Part shown: positions 35,707-43,715 of the stretch, one piece after another
Position numbering within the stretch: position 1 is the first letter of the stretch
Layout of the letters: each line of letters starts with the position of its first letter
Source: JBCBSZ01 sp039185015
GTDB taxonomy: Bacteria > Actinomycetota > Acidimicrobiia > Acidimicrobiales > Poriferisodalaceae
Direction: 5' to 3'
Assembly: GCA_039185015.1 (NCBI GenBank)
Contig: JBCDAU010000011.1
Coordinates: 85,074-149,073 of the forward strand
DNA length: 64,000 bases
Position numbers and translations under genes: made by a program
Notes under the pieces: generated by a model
Told to the model about the DNA's origin: nothing
Database searches by the model: none
The model's input: only the letters and a program-made list of their open reading frames with translations

Positions 35707-36404
35707 CGGTCGACGACCAGTTCTGGTGGTTCCTCGCCCGGTCGAGCGGGATCGTGGCGTGGGCGTTGCTGACGCTGGGTGTGCTCTGCGGGGTCCTGCT
35801 CGCCGCCCGAGCCCTGTCAGGCCGCCCGACCCGCCGTTGGCTCCTCGACATGCACCGGTTCCTCGGCGGGCTCGGCGTCACCTTCACCGTCGTCCATCTC
35901 AGCGCGCTGGTCGCCGACAACTACGTCCACTTCGATCTGGCCGACCTGCTGATCCCGATGGCGTCGGAGTGGCGCCCGGTCCCGGTGACCTACGGCGTCG
36001 TGGCGTTCTGGTTGTTGATCGCCGTGCACCTGTCGTCGCTGGCGATGCGGCGGCTCCCGAGGCGAGCGTGGCGGACGATCCACGTCGGGAGCTACGTGTC
36101 GTTCGGCTTCGCCACCGCCCATGGCATCACCGCGGGGACCGACCTCGGCAGCATCGAGGCACTCGCAGCGATCTGGGTCTGCGTCGGCCTGGTGGCGCTG
36201 TTCTTCCTCTGGCGCATCGTCGTCGGGATCCGCAGCGGCCGACGGTCCCGTCGGCGCCGGGCCGCAGCCCGTCGGGCCCCGTCGGTCGCGACGGCACCGC
36301 CGGAGCCCACGCCCGAGCCGGCGATGGCGGGCCACGGCGCGCAGCCGGAGCTCGGCCTGGTCCTGCCACCGCGGCCGCAGCCACCGGGCGACCGGATCAT
36401 CTGA
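35703..36404 (+). CDS. Ferric reductase-like transmembrane protein
   Basis: A 233-residue protein with about five to six hydrophobic segments and a charged tail. Heme-ligand candidates are His residues in LLDMHRFLGGLGVTFTVVHLSALV, LIAVHLSSLAMRR, RTIHVGSYVSFGFATAHGITAG, the spacing seen in ferric-reductase-like/MsrQ (YedZ) transmembrane domains. There is no flavin or NAD domain, so electrons probably come from a partner. Next to ApbE, it could feed electrons to a flavinylated extracytoplasmic protein. The basic, Pro-rich C-terminus is cytoplasmic or unfolded. GTG 35703 overlaps the ApbE stop. Confidence 0.85.
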   Translation: MTVDDQFWWFLARSSGIVAWALLTLGVLCGVLLAARALSGRPTRRWLLDMHRFLGGLGVTFTVVHLSALVADNYVHFDLADLLIPMASEWRPVPVTYGVVAFWLLIAVHLSSLAMRRLPRRAWRTIHVGSYVSFGFATAHGITAGTDLGSIEALAAIWVCVGLVALFFLWRIVVGIRSGRRSRRRRAAARRAPSVATAPPEPTPEPAMAGHGAQPELGLVLPPRPQPPGDRII

Positions 36405-36414
36405 GGCGCTGCCG

Positions 36415-38388
36415 TCAGCCCTCGGGCAGCAAGAGCGGAACCGGCAGGCGCACGGCGTCGGCGATGACCCGGATCAGCTCGGCCTCCTCGACGGTGGTCC
36501 GTTCGTCGAGCAACACCGCAGCGGCCGCGCCGGTGACGAGCGCACGGCGACCGGCCGGCTCGAGCGCCGCCAGCCTGCTGAGCGCATCGTCCAGGTCGTC
36601 GAAGGTCACGTCCTTCATCGGCGTCAGCGGCCTGGTGGGCAGTCCGGCTCCGTCGAGCGCTGCGGCGAAGGCCGGACCACTCTCCTCGGGCCCGGACGAG
36701 TTGAGGTGGGCGACGATGCCGAGCAGCGTGGCCGCGTCGTCGGCCCGCTCGTCGAGCGAGTACCTCGAGTGGTCGTCGGCCGCACTGTCCTGATCGGAGA
36801 TGTGTCGGATCACCGCCCGCCGCATGACCCACCGAAAGAGGTCCCGGTTCCCCGGATCATCGTCCATCTCCCGGATCGTGCGGATCAGCTCCTGCTTGAA
36901 CCGGTACGGCAGCTCCCCGATCGAGTGCAGGGCGATGTCGACGGCGGGAAGGTGCAGGAAGCGGTCGAGGTCGTTGATCACGGTCGCGGCCTGGTCGAGG
37001 TACGCCGTGTCCATGCCGACGGCCTCGGAGGCCACCGAGAGCTGTCGGTCCCTGACCTCCGGCCGCTTGGAGGCGAGCAAACCGAGCACCGCCGCCACCG
37101 CCCCCTGGCGGGTGTGCAGGTAGGCCTGCGTCGACTCGGGGATGCGGGCCAGCACCGCCCTGGCGTGCTCGATGTGGGCTTCACTCGGCACACCCAGCTC
37201 CACACCGGCGATGGCATCACCGGCCGAGGACGACGGGGGCGGGGAGGGCGACGGCGGCGCTGCCGCGACCGCAGCGCCGGCCAGGCCCGCTGCACCGGGG
37301 AGCCCCGGGAAGCCGGGGAGCCCGGGCACCATGTCTCGTCCGGCGCGCTCGGGACGTCCCGGCGGTCGCCGCTCCGCTCGCTCCGGGGTCCGGTCGATCG
37401 TCGGCAGCGACCCGTCCCAGTCGGGCAGCAGTCGCTTGATCCGGTCCTGGAGCGGCGGATGCGTGGCGAAGCCGCCACCGAGCGCCGAGGCGAAGAAGAG
37501 GTGCTGGGTCTCCGTGGCGTGCGCTGCCTTCATCCGGTTGTCGGCACCGAAGGCGGCGATCTTCTTGAGCGCGTCGCCGATGCTCGACGGGTCCCGGGTG
37601 TACTGCACTGCCGATGCGTCGGCGAGGTACTCGCGCTGGCGTGACACGGCGGCCTGCACCATTCGGCCGAAGAGCGTGCCGACGAAGCCGACGGCCAGGA
37701 GCCCGAGGCCGACGGCGAGCAGCGCGGCGGCGGAGTTGTCCCGGCTGTTCCGGCTGCGGGGCGCCCACCAGGAGCTGTGCAACAGGATGCGGCCGAGCAC
37801 CGTGATCGCCGCGATGCCGAACACCCAGCCGATGATCCGGGTCTTCACCCGCGTATCGCCGTTGGCGATGTGCGCGAACTCGTGGGCGATCACGCCCTGC
37901 AGCTCGTTGCGGGTGAAGTGCTGGAGCGCGCCGCGGGTGACGCCGATGGCCGCGTTGTCCGGCGACCAGCCGGCGGCGAACGCGTTGATGCCGTCCTCCT
38001 CGTCGAGCACGAACACGGCCGGCACCGGCATCCCGGAGGCGATGGCGATCTCCTCGACGACGTTGGCGAGCTGCTTCTCCGCGGGATCGAGGGTGTTGAA
38101 ATCGACCGGGCGCCCACCGAGGGACTGCGCGACGTAGGAGCCACCACCGGACTTGATCTGGTTCGACTTCACCAGCGACGTGCCGACGACGCCGATGGTC
38201 GTCAGCGGTGCGCCGACGGCGAGCGCGGCGAGCGGATCGGCCTCCCCGCCCTGCGAACCGAACAGCAGCCCGATCAGGAATGAGACGACGAGGATGATCG
38301 CGATCAGCCCGAGCCCGAACAGGACGAACAGCCGGACGGTGCTCTGACGGGCCTGGTGCTGGTGCTCCTGGAAGTTGATCGCAGCCAC
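36415..38388 (-). CDS. M48 family metalloprotease (HtpX-like) with a long C-terminal extension
   Basis: A 657-residue membrane protease. Two N-terminal hydrophobic segments precede a catalytic domain with FVLDEEDGINAFAAGWSPDNAAIGVTRGAL, the zinc motif HEFAHIANGD and downstream ligand Glu in SRQREYLADASAVQYTRDP. A further pair of hydrophobic segments lies between. After residue ~330 a Pro/Gly-rich linker leads to about 270 helical residues not found in typical ~290-residue HtpX. The protein would degrade or process membrane proteins under stress. LemA is 8 bases upstream, a common HtpX/M48 partner. GTG 38388. Confidence 0.92.
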   Translation of the reverse strand: MAAINFQEHQHQARQSTVRLFVLFGLGLIAIILVVSFLIGLLFGSQGGEADPLAALAVGAPLTTIGVVGTSLVKSNQIKSGGGSYVAQSLGGRPVDFNTLDPAEKQLANVVEEIAIASGMPVPAVFVLDEEDGINAFAAGWSPDNAAIGVTRGALQHFTRNELQGVIAHEFAHIANGDTRVKTRIIGWVFGIAAITVLGRILLHSSWWAPRSRNSRDNSAAALLAVGLGLLAVGFVGTLFGRMVQAAVSRQREYLADASAVQYTRDPSSIGDALKKIAAFGADNRMKAAHATETQHLFFASALGGGFATHPPLQDRIKRLLPDWDGSLPTIDRTPERAERRPPGRPERAGRDMVPGLPGFPGLPGAAGLAGAAVAAAPPSPSPPPSSSAGDAIAGVELGVPSEAHIEHARAVLARIPESTQAYLHTRQGAVAAVLGLLASKRPEVRDRQLSVASEAVGMDTAYLDQAATVINDLDRFLHLPAVDIALHSIGELPYRFKQELIRTIREMDDDPGNRDLFRWVMRRAVIRHISDQDSAADDHSRYSLDERADDAATLLGIVAHLNSSGPEESGPAFAAALDGAGLPTRPLTPMKDVTFDDLDDALSRLAALEPAGRRALVTGAAAAVLLDERTTVEEAELIRVIADAVRLPVPLLLPEG

Positions 38389-38396
38389 CGGGTGGG

Positions 38397-39029
38397 TCAG
38401 CCGTCGCCTTCAGCCGCAGCCGGCGGATCGGTGTCGAAGCTCACCTCGATGTTCTCCCGCTTGTACTCCTTGCCGTCGGCCTCGAGGTCGAGGTAGGCAG
38501 CGTCCTTGAAACCGAAGGAGTTGGCGATCGTCACGGGTGGGAACGTCGCCTTGTAGGTCTGGTACGTGTTGACCTGGTCGTTGTAGTTCTGCCGAGCGAA
38601 GGCGATCTTGTTCTCGGTGGTCGTCAGCTCCTCGGTGAGCTGCATCATGTTCTCGTTCGCCTTGAGGTCCGGGTAGGCCTCCGACACGGCGAGGAGCCGA
38701 CCGAGCGCACCGCCGAGCGCTCCCTCGGACTGAGCCAGCTGCTGCATCGCCTCGAGGTTCTGCGGGTCGCCCGACACCTCGATGCGGGCCTGCGTGGCCG
38801 CCGATCGGGCGGCGACGACCGCCTCGAGGGTCTCCTTCTCGTGCGCCATGTAGCCCTTGGCCGTCTCGACCAGGTTCGGGATCAGGTCGTGCCGCCGCTC
38901 GAGCTGCACGTCGATCTGGGCGAAGCCGTTGGCCACCTGCTCACGGAATCGGACGAGTCGGTTGTAGATCGAGACGAGGTAGAACCCCAGCAGCACGACG
39001 ACCGCCACGACGATCAGGATCGCAATCAC
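38397..39029 (-). CDS. lemA: LemA family protein
   Basis: A 210-residue protein with one N-terminal membrane helix (VIAILIVVAVVVLLGFYLVSIYN), then long helices with LVRFREQVANGFAQIDVQLERRHDLIPNLVETAKGYMAHEKETLEAVVAAR and a C-terminal NSFGFKDAAYLDLEADGKE segment. This matches LemA throughout. The role is unclear, but it occurs with M48 proteases, as here. GTG 39029 is preceded by GGAGGAG; the sequence before it looks non-coding. It is the first gene of a two-gene operon with the M48 protease. Confidence 0.93.
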   Translation of the reverse strand: MIAILIVVAVVVLLGFYLVSIYNRLVRFREQVANGFAQIDVQLERRHDLIPNLVETAKGYMAHEKETLEAVVAARSAATQARIEVSGDPQNLEAMQQLAQSEGALGGALGRLLAVSEAYPDLKANENMMQLTEELTTTENKIAFARQNYNDQVNTYQTYKATFPPVTIANSFGFKDAAYLDLEADGKEYKRENIEVSFDTDPPAAAEGDG

Positions 39030-39189
39030 GAACAGATCTCCTCCCAGAGGTGTGAGGAGAGCATGCCATCCGACGACCGGACGCACGCTGGACACTGCGA
39101 TGTCGAGTGCCGACGCGACCGCCGAGATCGGCTCAGCAGCCCCCGACTCCGACCGATGGGAGGGCCTGCTGGAGAGGACGGTCTGACGG

Positions 39190-41190
39190 ATGTCGAAGAT
39201 CAACGCGTACATCTGTGCCCTCACCGCGATCGCTGTGACCGGCACCGCCTTGGCCTTCCGCAACCTCGACACCGAGCAGCCCTTCGGCGCCGATCCCGTC
39301 CTCTTCCTCGTCTTCGTCGGCCTCGCCGTGGCCACCGAGCTCCGGCCGCTGCCGTATCTCTTCGTCAAGGACGGTGGGAGCGAGATCACGGCGTCCTGGA
39401 CGTTCTGGATGGTCGTGCTCGTGTACGCACCGGCGGCACCGGCGCTCCTGGTCGCCTTCGTGGTCGCTGCGGGTGCCGACCTCGCCCAGCGCAAACCTCT
39501 CGACCGAGCGCTGTTCAACGGGGCCCAGCTCACCATCTGCGTGGGTGTCGCGGGCCTCGTGATCGATCTGGTGACGAGTACCGACGACCTCAACGAACGG
39601 ACACTCACCTGGGCGCTGGCCCTGATGGCATCCGGCGGACTGGCGATGCTGGTGAACAGCTTCCTGCTCTCCGGAGCCATCGCCTTCAGCAGCCGAATGC
39701 CCTTGCGTGAGGTCGCCCAACAGACGGTGGGCTTCAACCTGCGCCTCGACGGGCTCTTGATCGCCCTCGCCCCCATCTTCGTCGTCGTCGCCGATCACAA
39801 CCCGCTGTTCATCGCGCTCCTGCTCTTCACGGTCTGGATGATCTACGTGAGCGCGCGGCTGGCCATGGCCCGTCGTCACGAGTCGATGCACGATCTCCTG
39901 ACCGACCTGCCGAACCGGCGTCACTTCTACGAGCGAGCGGGGATGCTCCTCAGCGGCGCCGGAGCGAAGGACCGGCTCGCCCTCGTCTACATCGACCTCA
40001 ACGGGTTCAAGGCGATCAACGACCGGCTCGGTCACCACGTCGGCGACCTCGTCCTCTGCGAAGCAGCGGAACGCCTCCGCGAGGCCGCGGGCGAAGGCAT
40101 CGCCGCCCGCCTCGGCGGCGACGAGTTCCTGCTCATGGTCGACGTGGAGGATCTCGCCGACGCCGACGCCAAGGCGGAGGAGATCACCAGCCGGCTCCTC
40201 GAACCGATCGAGATCGAGGGCGTCACCCTGAACATCGGGGCGTCGCTCGGGCTCGCGATCTATCCCGACCACTCCGATGACCTCACCGAGCTCGTCGACC
40301 TCGCGGACGTCGCCATGTACGAGGCCAAGGCAGCAGGCGGCGGCGTCCGGCTCGTCCAGGGTGACGGCAGCCTGGCCGGCACGGGGCGGATGTCACTGCT
40401 CGCGGAGCTCCCGGGCGCGATCGAGCGCTCCGAGCTGCACGTCGTCTACCAGCCGCAGATCTCGTTGCAGGACGGCACCGTCACCGGCGCCGAGGCGTTG
40501 GTGCGCTGGGTCCACCCGCAACTGGGCCACGTGCCGCCGACGCGATTCATCGGCATCGCCGAGGGCACGCAGGCGATGGACGTCCTCACCGAGTTCGTCC
40601 TGCGCTCCTCGCTCGGCAGCGCAGCGGCCTGGGCGGCCGACGGGCACGAGCTGCTGACCGCCATCAACGTCTCGGCCCGAAACATCCAGGACCCATCGTT
40701 CGTCAAGCTGGTCAAGCTCTGCCTCGCCGAGGCCGGTGTCGCCCCGGAGATGATCGAGCTCGAGCTCACCGAGCACATGCTCATGTCGGACGTGCAGCGA
40801 GCAGCCCTGGTGCTACGGCAGCTGCGCGAGCTCGGCGTGACGATCGCCGTCGACGACTTCGGCACCGGCTACAGCTCGCTGACGGTGCTCCGGGACATGC
40901 CCATCGATCGCGTGAAGCTCGATCGGACCTACGTGACCGAGCTGACCAGGAACCTCAGCGACGAGCACATCGTCAGGGCGATGGTGACGCTGGCGCACGA
41001 TCTCGGCCTCACGATCATCGCCGAGGGCGTCGAGGACGAGGAGACGCTCCAGCTGCTCGGTGAGCTCGGGTGCGACGCCGCTCAGGGCTACTGCATCGCT
41101 CGCCCCGGCCCGGCGTCGGCGGTGACGGAGGCGCTCACCGCTCGCCAACTGACCGACCCCGCTCCGACCCCGAGGTTGCCCGTCCGATGA
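39190..41190 (+). CDS. Membrane-anchored bifunctional GGDEF-EAL protein (c-di-GMP turnover)
   Basis: A 666-residue protein. The first ~230 residues hold about eight hydrophobic segments, a MASE-like sensor. The GGDEF domain has DLLTDLPNRRHFYERA and ARLGGDEFLL, so cyclase activity is plausible; an RxxD inhibitory site is not seen at the usual place. The EAL domain is complete: GAEALVRW, INVSARNIQDP, ELELTEHM, VDDFGTGYSSL, VKLDRTYV and IIAEGVEDEE, so phosphodiesterase activity is expected. ATG 39190. Its stop overlaps the DUF5317 start (ATGA), tying the two together. Confidence 0.95.
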   Translation: MSKINAYICALTAIAVTGTALAFRNLDTEQPFGADPVLFLVFVGLAVATELRPLPYLFVKDGGSEITASWTFWMVVLVYAPAAPALLVAFVVAAGADLAQRKPLDRALFNGAQLTICVGVAGLVIDLVTSTDDLNERTLTWALALMASGGLAMLVNSFLLSGAIAFSSRMPLREVAQQTVGFNLRLDGLLIALAPIFVVVADHNPLFIALLLFTVWMIYVSARLAMARRHESMHDLLTDLPNRRHFYERAGMLLSGAGAKDRLALVYIDLNGFKAINDRLGHHVGDLVLCEAAERLREAAGEGIAARLGGDEFLLMVDVEDLADADAKAEEITSRLLEPIEIEGVTLNIGASLGLAIYPDHSDDLTELVDLADVAMYEAKAAGGGVRLVQGDGSLAGTGRMSLLAELPGAIERSELHVVYQPQISLQDGTVTGAEALVRWVHPQLGHVPPTRFIGIAEGTQAMDVLTEFVLRSSLGSAAAWAADGHELLTAINVSARNIQDPSFVKLVKLCLAEAGVAPEMIELELTEHMLMSDVQRAALVLRQLRELGVTIAVDDFGTGYSSLTVLRDMPIDRVKLDRTYVTELTRNLSDEHIVRAMVTLAHDLGLTIIAEGVEDEETLQLLGELGCDAAQGYCIARPGPASAVTEALTARQLTDPAPTPRLPVR

Positions 41191-41762
41191 TCGTGCTCTT
41201 CGCCTTCTTCGTCGTCGTCGTGTCGGTCCCGCTCACCGGCGGAGACCTCCGACGTCTCACGGACCTCCAGATCCGTGCGCCGTGGCTCATCGCTGCGACC
41301 TTCATCGGCCAGGTGATGGTCACCGACGTCTTCTCCCGACAGCTCGCCGGCACCCCCGGTGCGGTGCTGCACGTCGTGACCTACCTCAGCGCGTTCGCCT
41401 TCATGTGGTTGAACCTGCACGTGCGCGGCCTGTGGCTGATCGTCCTCGGCGGCTTCATGAACTTCGTCGCGATCGCCGCCAACGGCGGCGTCATGCCGAC
41501 GACCCAGTGGGCGCTCGACACCGCAGGCGCAGAGGCGGCCTCCGGTGAGGAGTTCAAGAACTCCGGCGTCGTCGAGGACGCCCGGCTGGTGTTCCTCGGC
41601 GACTTCCTGGCGATCCCCGAGCGGTTCCCCCTCGCGAACGTGTTCAGCATCGGCGACATCGTGCTGGTGATCGGTGTCGCTGTCGTCCTGCACGTCCACT
41701 CCCGTCGGGAGATCGACGCCAGACGCGACGAAGGGGACGCCGCTACGGCGTCCCCTTCGTGA
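41187..41762 (+). CDS. DUF5317 family membrane protein
   Basis: A 191-residue protein with about five hydrophobic segments: MIVLFAFFVVVVSVPLTGGDLRRLTDLQIRAPWLIAATFIGQ, VLHVVTYLSAFAFMWLNLH, LWLIVLGGFMNFVAIAANGGVMP and late VFSIGDIVLVIGVAVVLHVH. The GGVMPTT..AL and NVFSIGDI pieces are typical of DUF5317, whose function is unknown. It is coupled to the GGDEF-EAL gene by ATGA overlap. Its last codons lie inside a 15-bp perfect hairpin. Confidence 0.88.
   Translation: MIVLFAFFVVVVSVPLTGGDLRRLTDLQIRAPWLIAATFIGQVMVTDVFSRQLAGTPGAVLHVVTYLSAFAFMWLNLHVRGLWLIVLGGFMNFVAIAANGGVMPTTQWALDTAGAEAASGEEFKNSGVVEDARLVFLGDFLAIPERFPLANVFSIGDIVLVIGVAVVLHVHSRREIDARRDEGDAATASPS
41728..41760. terminator. Perfect 15-bp hairpin at the end of the DUF5317 gene
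   Basis: The arms ACGAAGGGGACGCCG (41728-41742) and CGGCGTCCCCTTCGT (41746-41760) pair perfectly around a CTA loop. The hairpin lies within the last codons of DUF5317 and ends where its stop begins. No T tract follows. It probably ends transcription from both sides, since the small peptide genes run toward it from the right. Confidence 0.75.
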
Positions 41763-41771
41763 TCGTCGCGC

Positions 41772-41870
41772 CTAGAACCACTTCTGAGGCGCTGCTACCA
41801 CATATGCCCCGATCACGAGGGACAACGTGGTGGCGATGTGTCCATGGGTCAGCGCTCGCACGTGGCGCAC
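41772..41870 (-). CDS. Small hydrophobic peptide with AAPQKWF end (second of a tandem pair)
   Basis: A 32-residue peptide from GTG 41870, or 29 residues from GTG 41861. It has a basic/His N-terminal part (MRHVRALTHGHI), then ATTL, a hydrophobic stretch (SLVIGAYVV) and the end AAPQKWF. AAGGAGAGGGG lies just upstream. It shares the ATTL-hydrophobic-AAPxKWF layout with the peptide at 41924-42013. Different synonymous codons are used for Thr, Leu, Ala and Pro, so the similarity is held at the protein level. The layout fits a short secreted-peptide precursor (possible cleavage VVA/APQKWF) or a type I-toxin-like membrane peptide. I recognise no family. Confidence 0.75.
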   Translation of the reverse strand: MRHVRALTHGHIATTLSLVIGAYVVAAPQKWF

Positions 41871-41906
41871 ACCCCTCTCCTTCCGTCGCTCTTCGGTCGT
41901 CGTGGG

Positions 41907-41927
41907 CTGAGGTCGAGTCGACCTCAG
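41907..41927. promoter_or_regulatory. Perfect palindrome between the two small peptide genes
   Basis: The arms CTGAGGTCGA (41907-41916) and TCGACCTCAG (41918-41927) flank one central base. The right arm covers the stop of the first peptide gene. As RNA it folds into a 9-bp stem with a 3-base loop, and as DNA it has operator symmetry. It may attenuate or process the transcript between the two peptide genes. Confidence 0.6.
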
Positions 41928-42013
41928 AACCACTTCGCCGGAGCGGCGACGGAGCTGACGGTGGCGGCCAGGATGGCGAGGGTGGTGGCGCTGGTGTAGA
42001 TCCGGTTCTTCAT
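41924..42013 (-). CDS. Small hydrophobic peptide with AAPAKWF end (first of a tandem pair)
   Basis: A 29-residue peptide from ATG 42013. It starts MKNRIYTS, continues ATTL, a hydrophobic stretch (AILAATVSSV) and ends AAPAKWF. GAGAGGAA precedes the start at good spacing. It looks like a tiny signal peptide: basic start, hydrophobic core and SVA/APAKWF as a possible signal-peptidase site, which would release APAKWF. A membrane-inserted peptide is the alternative. The paralogue follows 53 bases downstream on the same strand. No cognate receptor is obvious in the neighbourhood; a membrane c-di-GMP protein and a DUF5317 protein converge on it. Confidence 0.8.
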   Translation of the reverse strand: MKNRIYTSATTLAILAATVSSVAAPAKWF

Positions 42014-42157
42014 GGTGCTGTTCCTCTCGGGCGGTGCGGCCGGGTTGGCCGCCGTTGCAGAGGTCAACGGCAGGTTCGGGCGTCGACCTGAACGCCGGAG
42101 CCCCATCGGTTCCCCAACGGCACGACAATCGACGGCAGGGGCGGCGATGATCTGCCC
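42014..42157. promoter_or_regulatory. Divergent region upstream of the small peptide genes
   Basis: These 144 bases must hold the promoters of the peptide pair (minus) and the gene at 42158 (plus). TTGACC on the minus strand (42067-42062) is a possible -35 box, but no good -10 box is seen downstream of it. No RNA gene was recognised. Confidence 0.3.
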
Positions 42158-42775
42158 GTGGAGATCGTGATCGTCCTCGTGCTCCTGGTCGTCACCGTCG
42201 TCGGCGTGGCCATCCTGTCGCGGCGCGGCTCGAGCGCCGTGACGACCGGCCTCACCGACGCGGCCGCGGAGCTGGGTGCTCGGGTGGACGGCGACACGCT
42301 GCGCGGCCGGGTGCGCGGCGTCGATCTGACCGTCGACCAGCTGGTGATCTCCGATGCAGCGCTCCTGACCGACCAGAACGTGCGGTCCGAGCACGGGACG
42401 CGCGACCGGCTCGAGCTCTCCCCCTGGACGGTGCCCGTCGAGATGCGGGCGAGGTCGATGGTCGGCAGGCTGGCCGATGCGGCGACGCGGACGACCGACG
42501 TGAGCATCGGGATCCAGGAGTTCGACGACGCGATTCACGTCACCACTGCCGACCCGTCGGCGGTGCGAGACGCGCTCGGGCCAGAACGGAGGCAGCTCGT
42601 CATCGAGCTCCTCGACTCGCTCGGCCCGAACGAGGTCACCGACTCGGGCCTCGTGATCCACGTTCGGGGGGACCACCGCAAGTACCCGAAGGCGCTCGTC
42701 GCGAAGGCGAACGAGCTCGTCGAGTCGGCCCACCAGCTCAGGGACGCGCCACCCCGGAGCCCGCCGAGGCCCTGA
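42158..42775 (+). CDS. Membrane-anchored protein of unknown function
   Basis: A 205-residue protein with one N-terminal membrane helix (EIVIVLVLLVVTVVGVAILS), then a soluble domain: a short beta-rich stretch (TLRGRVRGVDLTVDQLVI), LSPWTVPVEMRARS, and FDDAIHVTTADPSAVRDALGPERRQLVIELLDS, ending in helices. The middle pattern (trafficking-like 'DDAIHVxxxDPxAVRxxL') recalls a family of actinobacterial anchored proteins, but I cannot name one. GTG 42158 has no strong ribosome binding site. It is divergent from the small peptide genes. Confidence 0.75.
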   Translation: MEIVIVLVLLVVTVVGVAILSRRGSSAVTTGLTDAAAELGARVDGDTLRGRVRGVDLTVDQLVISDAALLTDQNVRSEHGTRDRLELSPWTVPVEMRARSMVGRLADAATRTTDVSIGIQEFDDAIHVTTADPSAVRDALGPERRQLVIELLDSLGPNEVTDSGLVIHVRGDHRKYPKALVAKANELVESAHQLRDAPPRSPPRP

Positions 42776-42807
42776 ACGCGACGGCCGGGCGCCGCTAGCG
42801 TCGCGAC

Positions 42808-43659
42808 ATGGCAGCACCGACGACGCGACGACTCGATGTGCGACCGATCTCCGGTGTGCTCGGCGCGGAGGTCCACGGTCTCGACCTCGCCGGGGCCCTC
42901 GACGACGAGACCATCGCTGCGGTGCGGTCGGCGTTCGTCGAGCACAAGGTGCTCGTGTTCCGGGACCAGGATCTCGATCCCACCGCGCAGGTCGGTTTCG
43001 GGCGAAGGTTCGGAGAGCTCGACACCCACCCGTTCGTCGAGGGTCGTGACGACCACCCCGAGGTCATCGACATCATCACGGAGGCCGACGACGTCGTGAA
43101 CTTCGGCGGCGGATGGCACTCCGATGTCACCTTCCTCGAGCAGCCGGATCTCGGCTCGATCCTCCACGCCATCGAGGTACCGGACCACGGTGGCGACACG
43201 CTCTTCGCCGACCAGCAGGCTGCGTACGACGCCCTCTCGCCGACCATGCAGGAGCTACTCGACGGGCTCGTCGCCGTTCACTCGGCCGGTCGCCAGTACG
43301 CCCAGGGCGGGTACTCGACGAAGTCCCGGTCGATGCGGACGAAGGACGCGGACCTCGCTGCCGCCACCGTCGAACACCCACTCGTCCGGACCCACCCGGA
43401 GAGCGGCCGCAAGGGCCTCTACGTCAACGGGGCGTTCACGACCGGGATCCGAGGCATGCACCGGCCGGAGGCTCGGGCGCTGCTGCGTTTCCTCTTCGAT
43501 CACGCCGTCGCAGAGCGCTTCACCTGCCGAGTGCGATGGCAGCCGGGCACGGTGGCGATGTGGGACAACCGCTCCGTGCAGCACTACGCGCTGCACGACT
43601 ACCGGGGCCAGCGGCGGCACATGCGTCGGATCACGGTGAAGGGCGACCGACCGGTGTGA
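42808..43659 (+). CDS. TauD/TfdA family Fe(II)/2-oxoglutarate dioxygenase
   Basis: A 283-residue dioxygenase. The metal ligands are WHSDVTF (His-x-Asp) and the distal His in SVQHYALHDY, with the 2-oxoglutarate Arg in RRHMRRITV. The N-terminal RPISGVLGAEVHGLDLA and VFRDQDLDPTAQVGFGRRFGELDTHP are standard. It would hydroxylate a small substrate such as a sulfonate, aryloxy acid or sulfate ester, in the cytoplasm. ATG 42808. Confidence 0.93.
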   Translation: MAAPTTRRLDVRPISGVLGAEVHGLDLAGALDDETIAAVRSAFVEHKVLVFRDQDLDPTAQVGFGRRFGELDTHPFVEGRDDHPEVIDIITEADDVVNFGGGWHSDVTFLEQPDLGSILHAIEVPDHGGDTLFADQQAAYDALSPTMQELLDGLVAVHSAGRQYAQGGYSTKSRSMRTKDADLAAATVEHPLVRTHPESGRKGLYVNGAFTTGIRGMHRPEARALLRFLFDHAVAERFTCRVRWQPGTVAMWDNRSVQHYALHDYRGQRRHMRRITVKGDRPV

Positions 43660-43715
43660 CCTTCGTGACGAGGCCTGGAGGAACCCGGACCGGTCGTGCG
43701 AACGTCTCACCCGAC

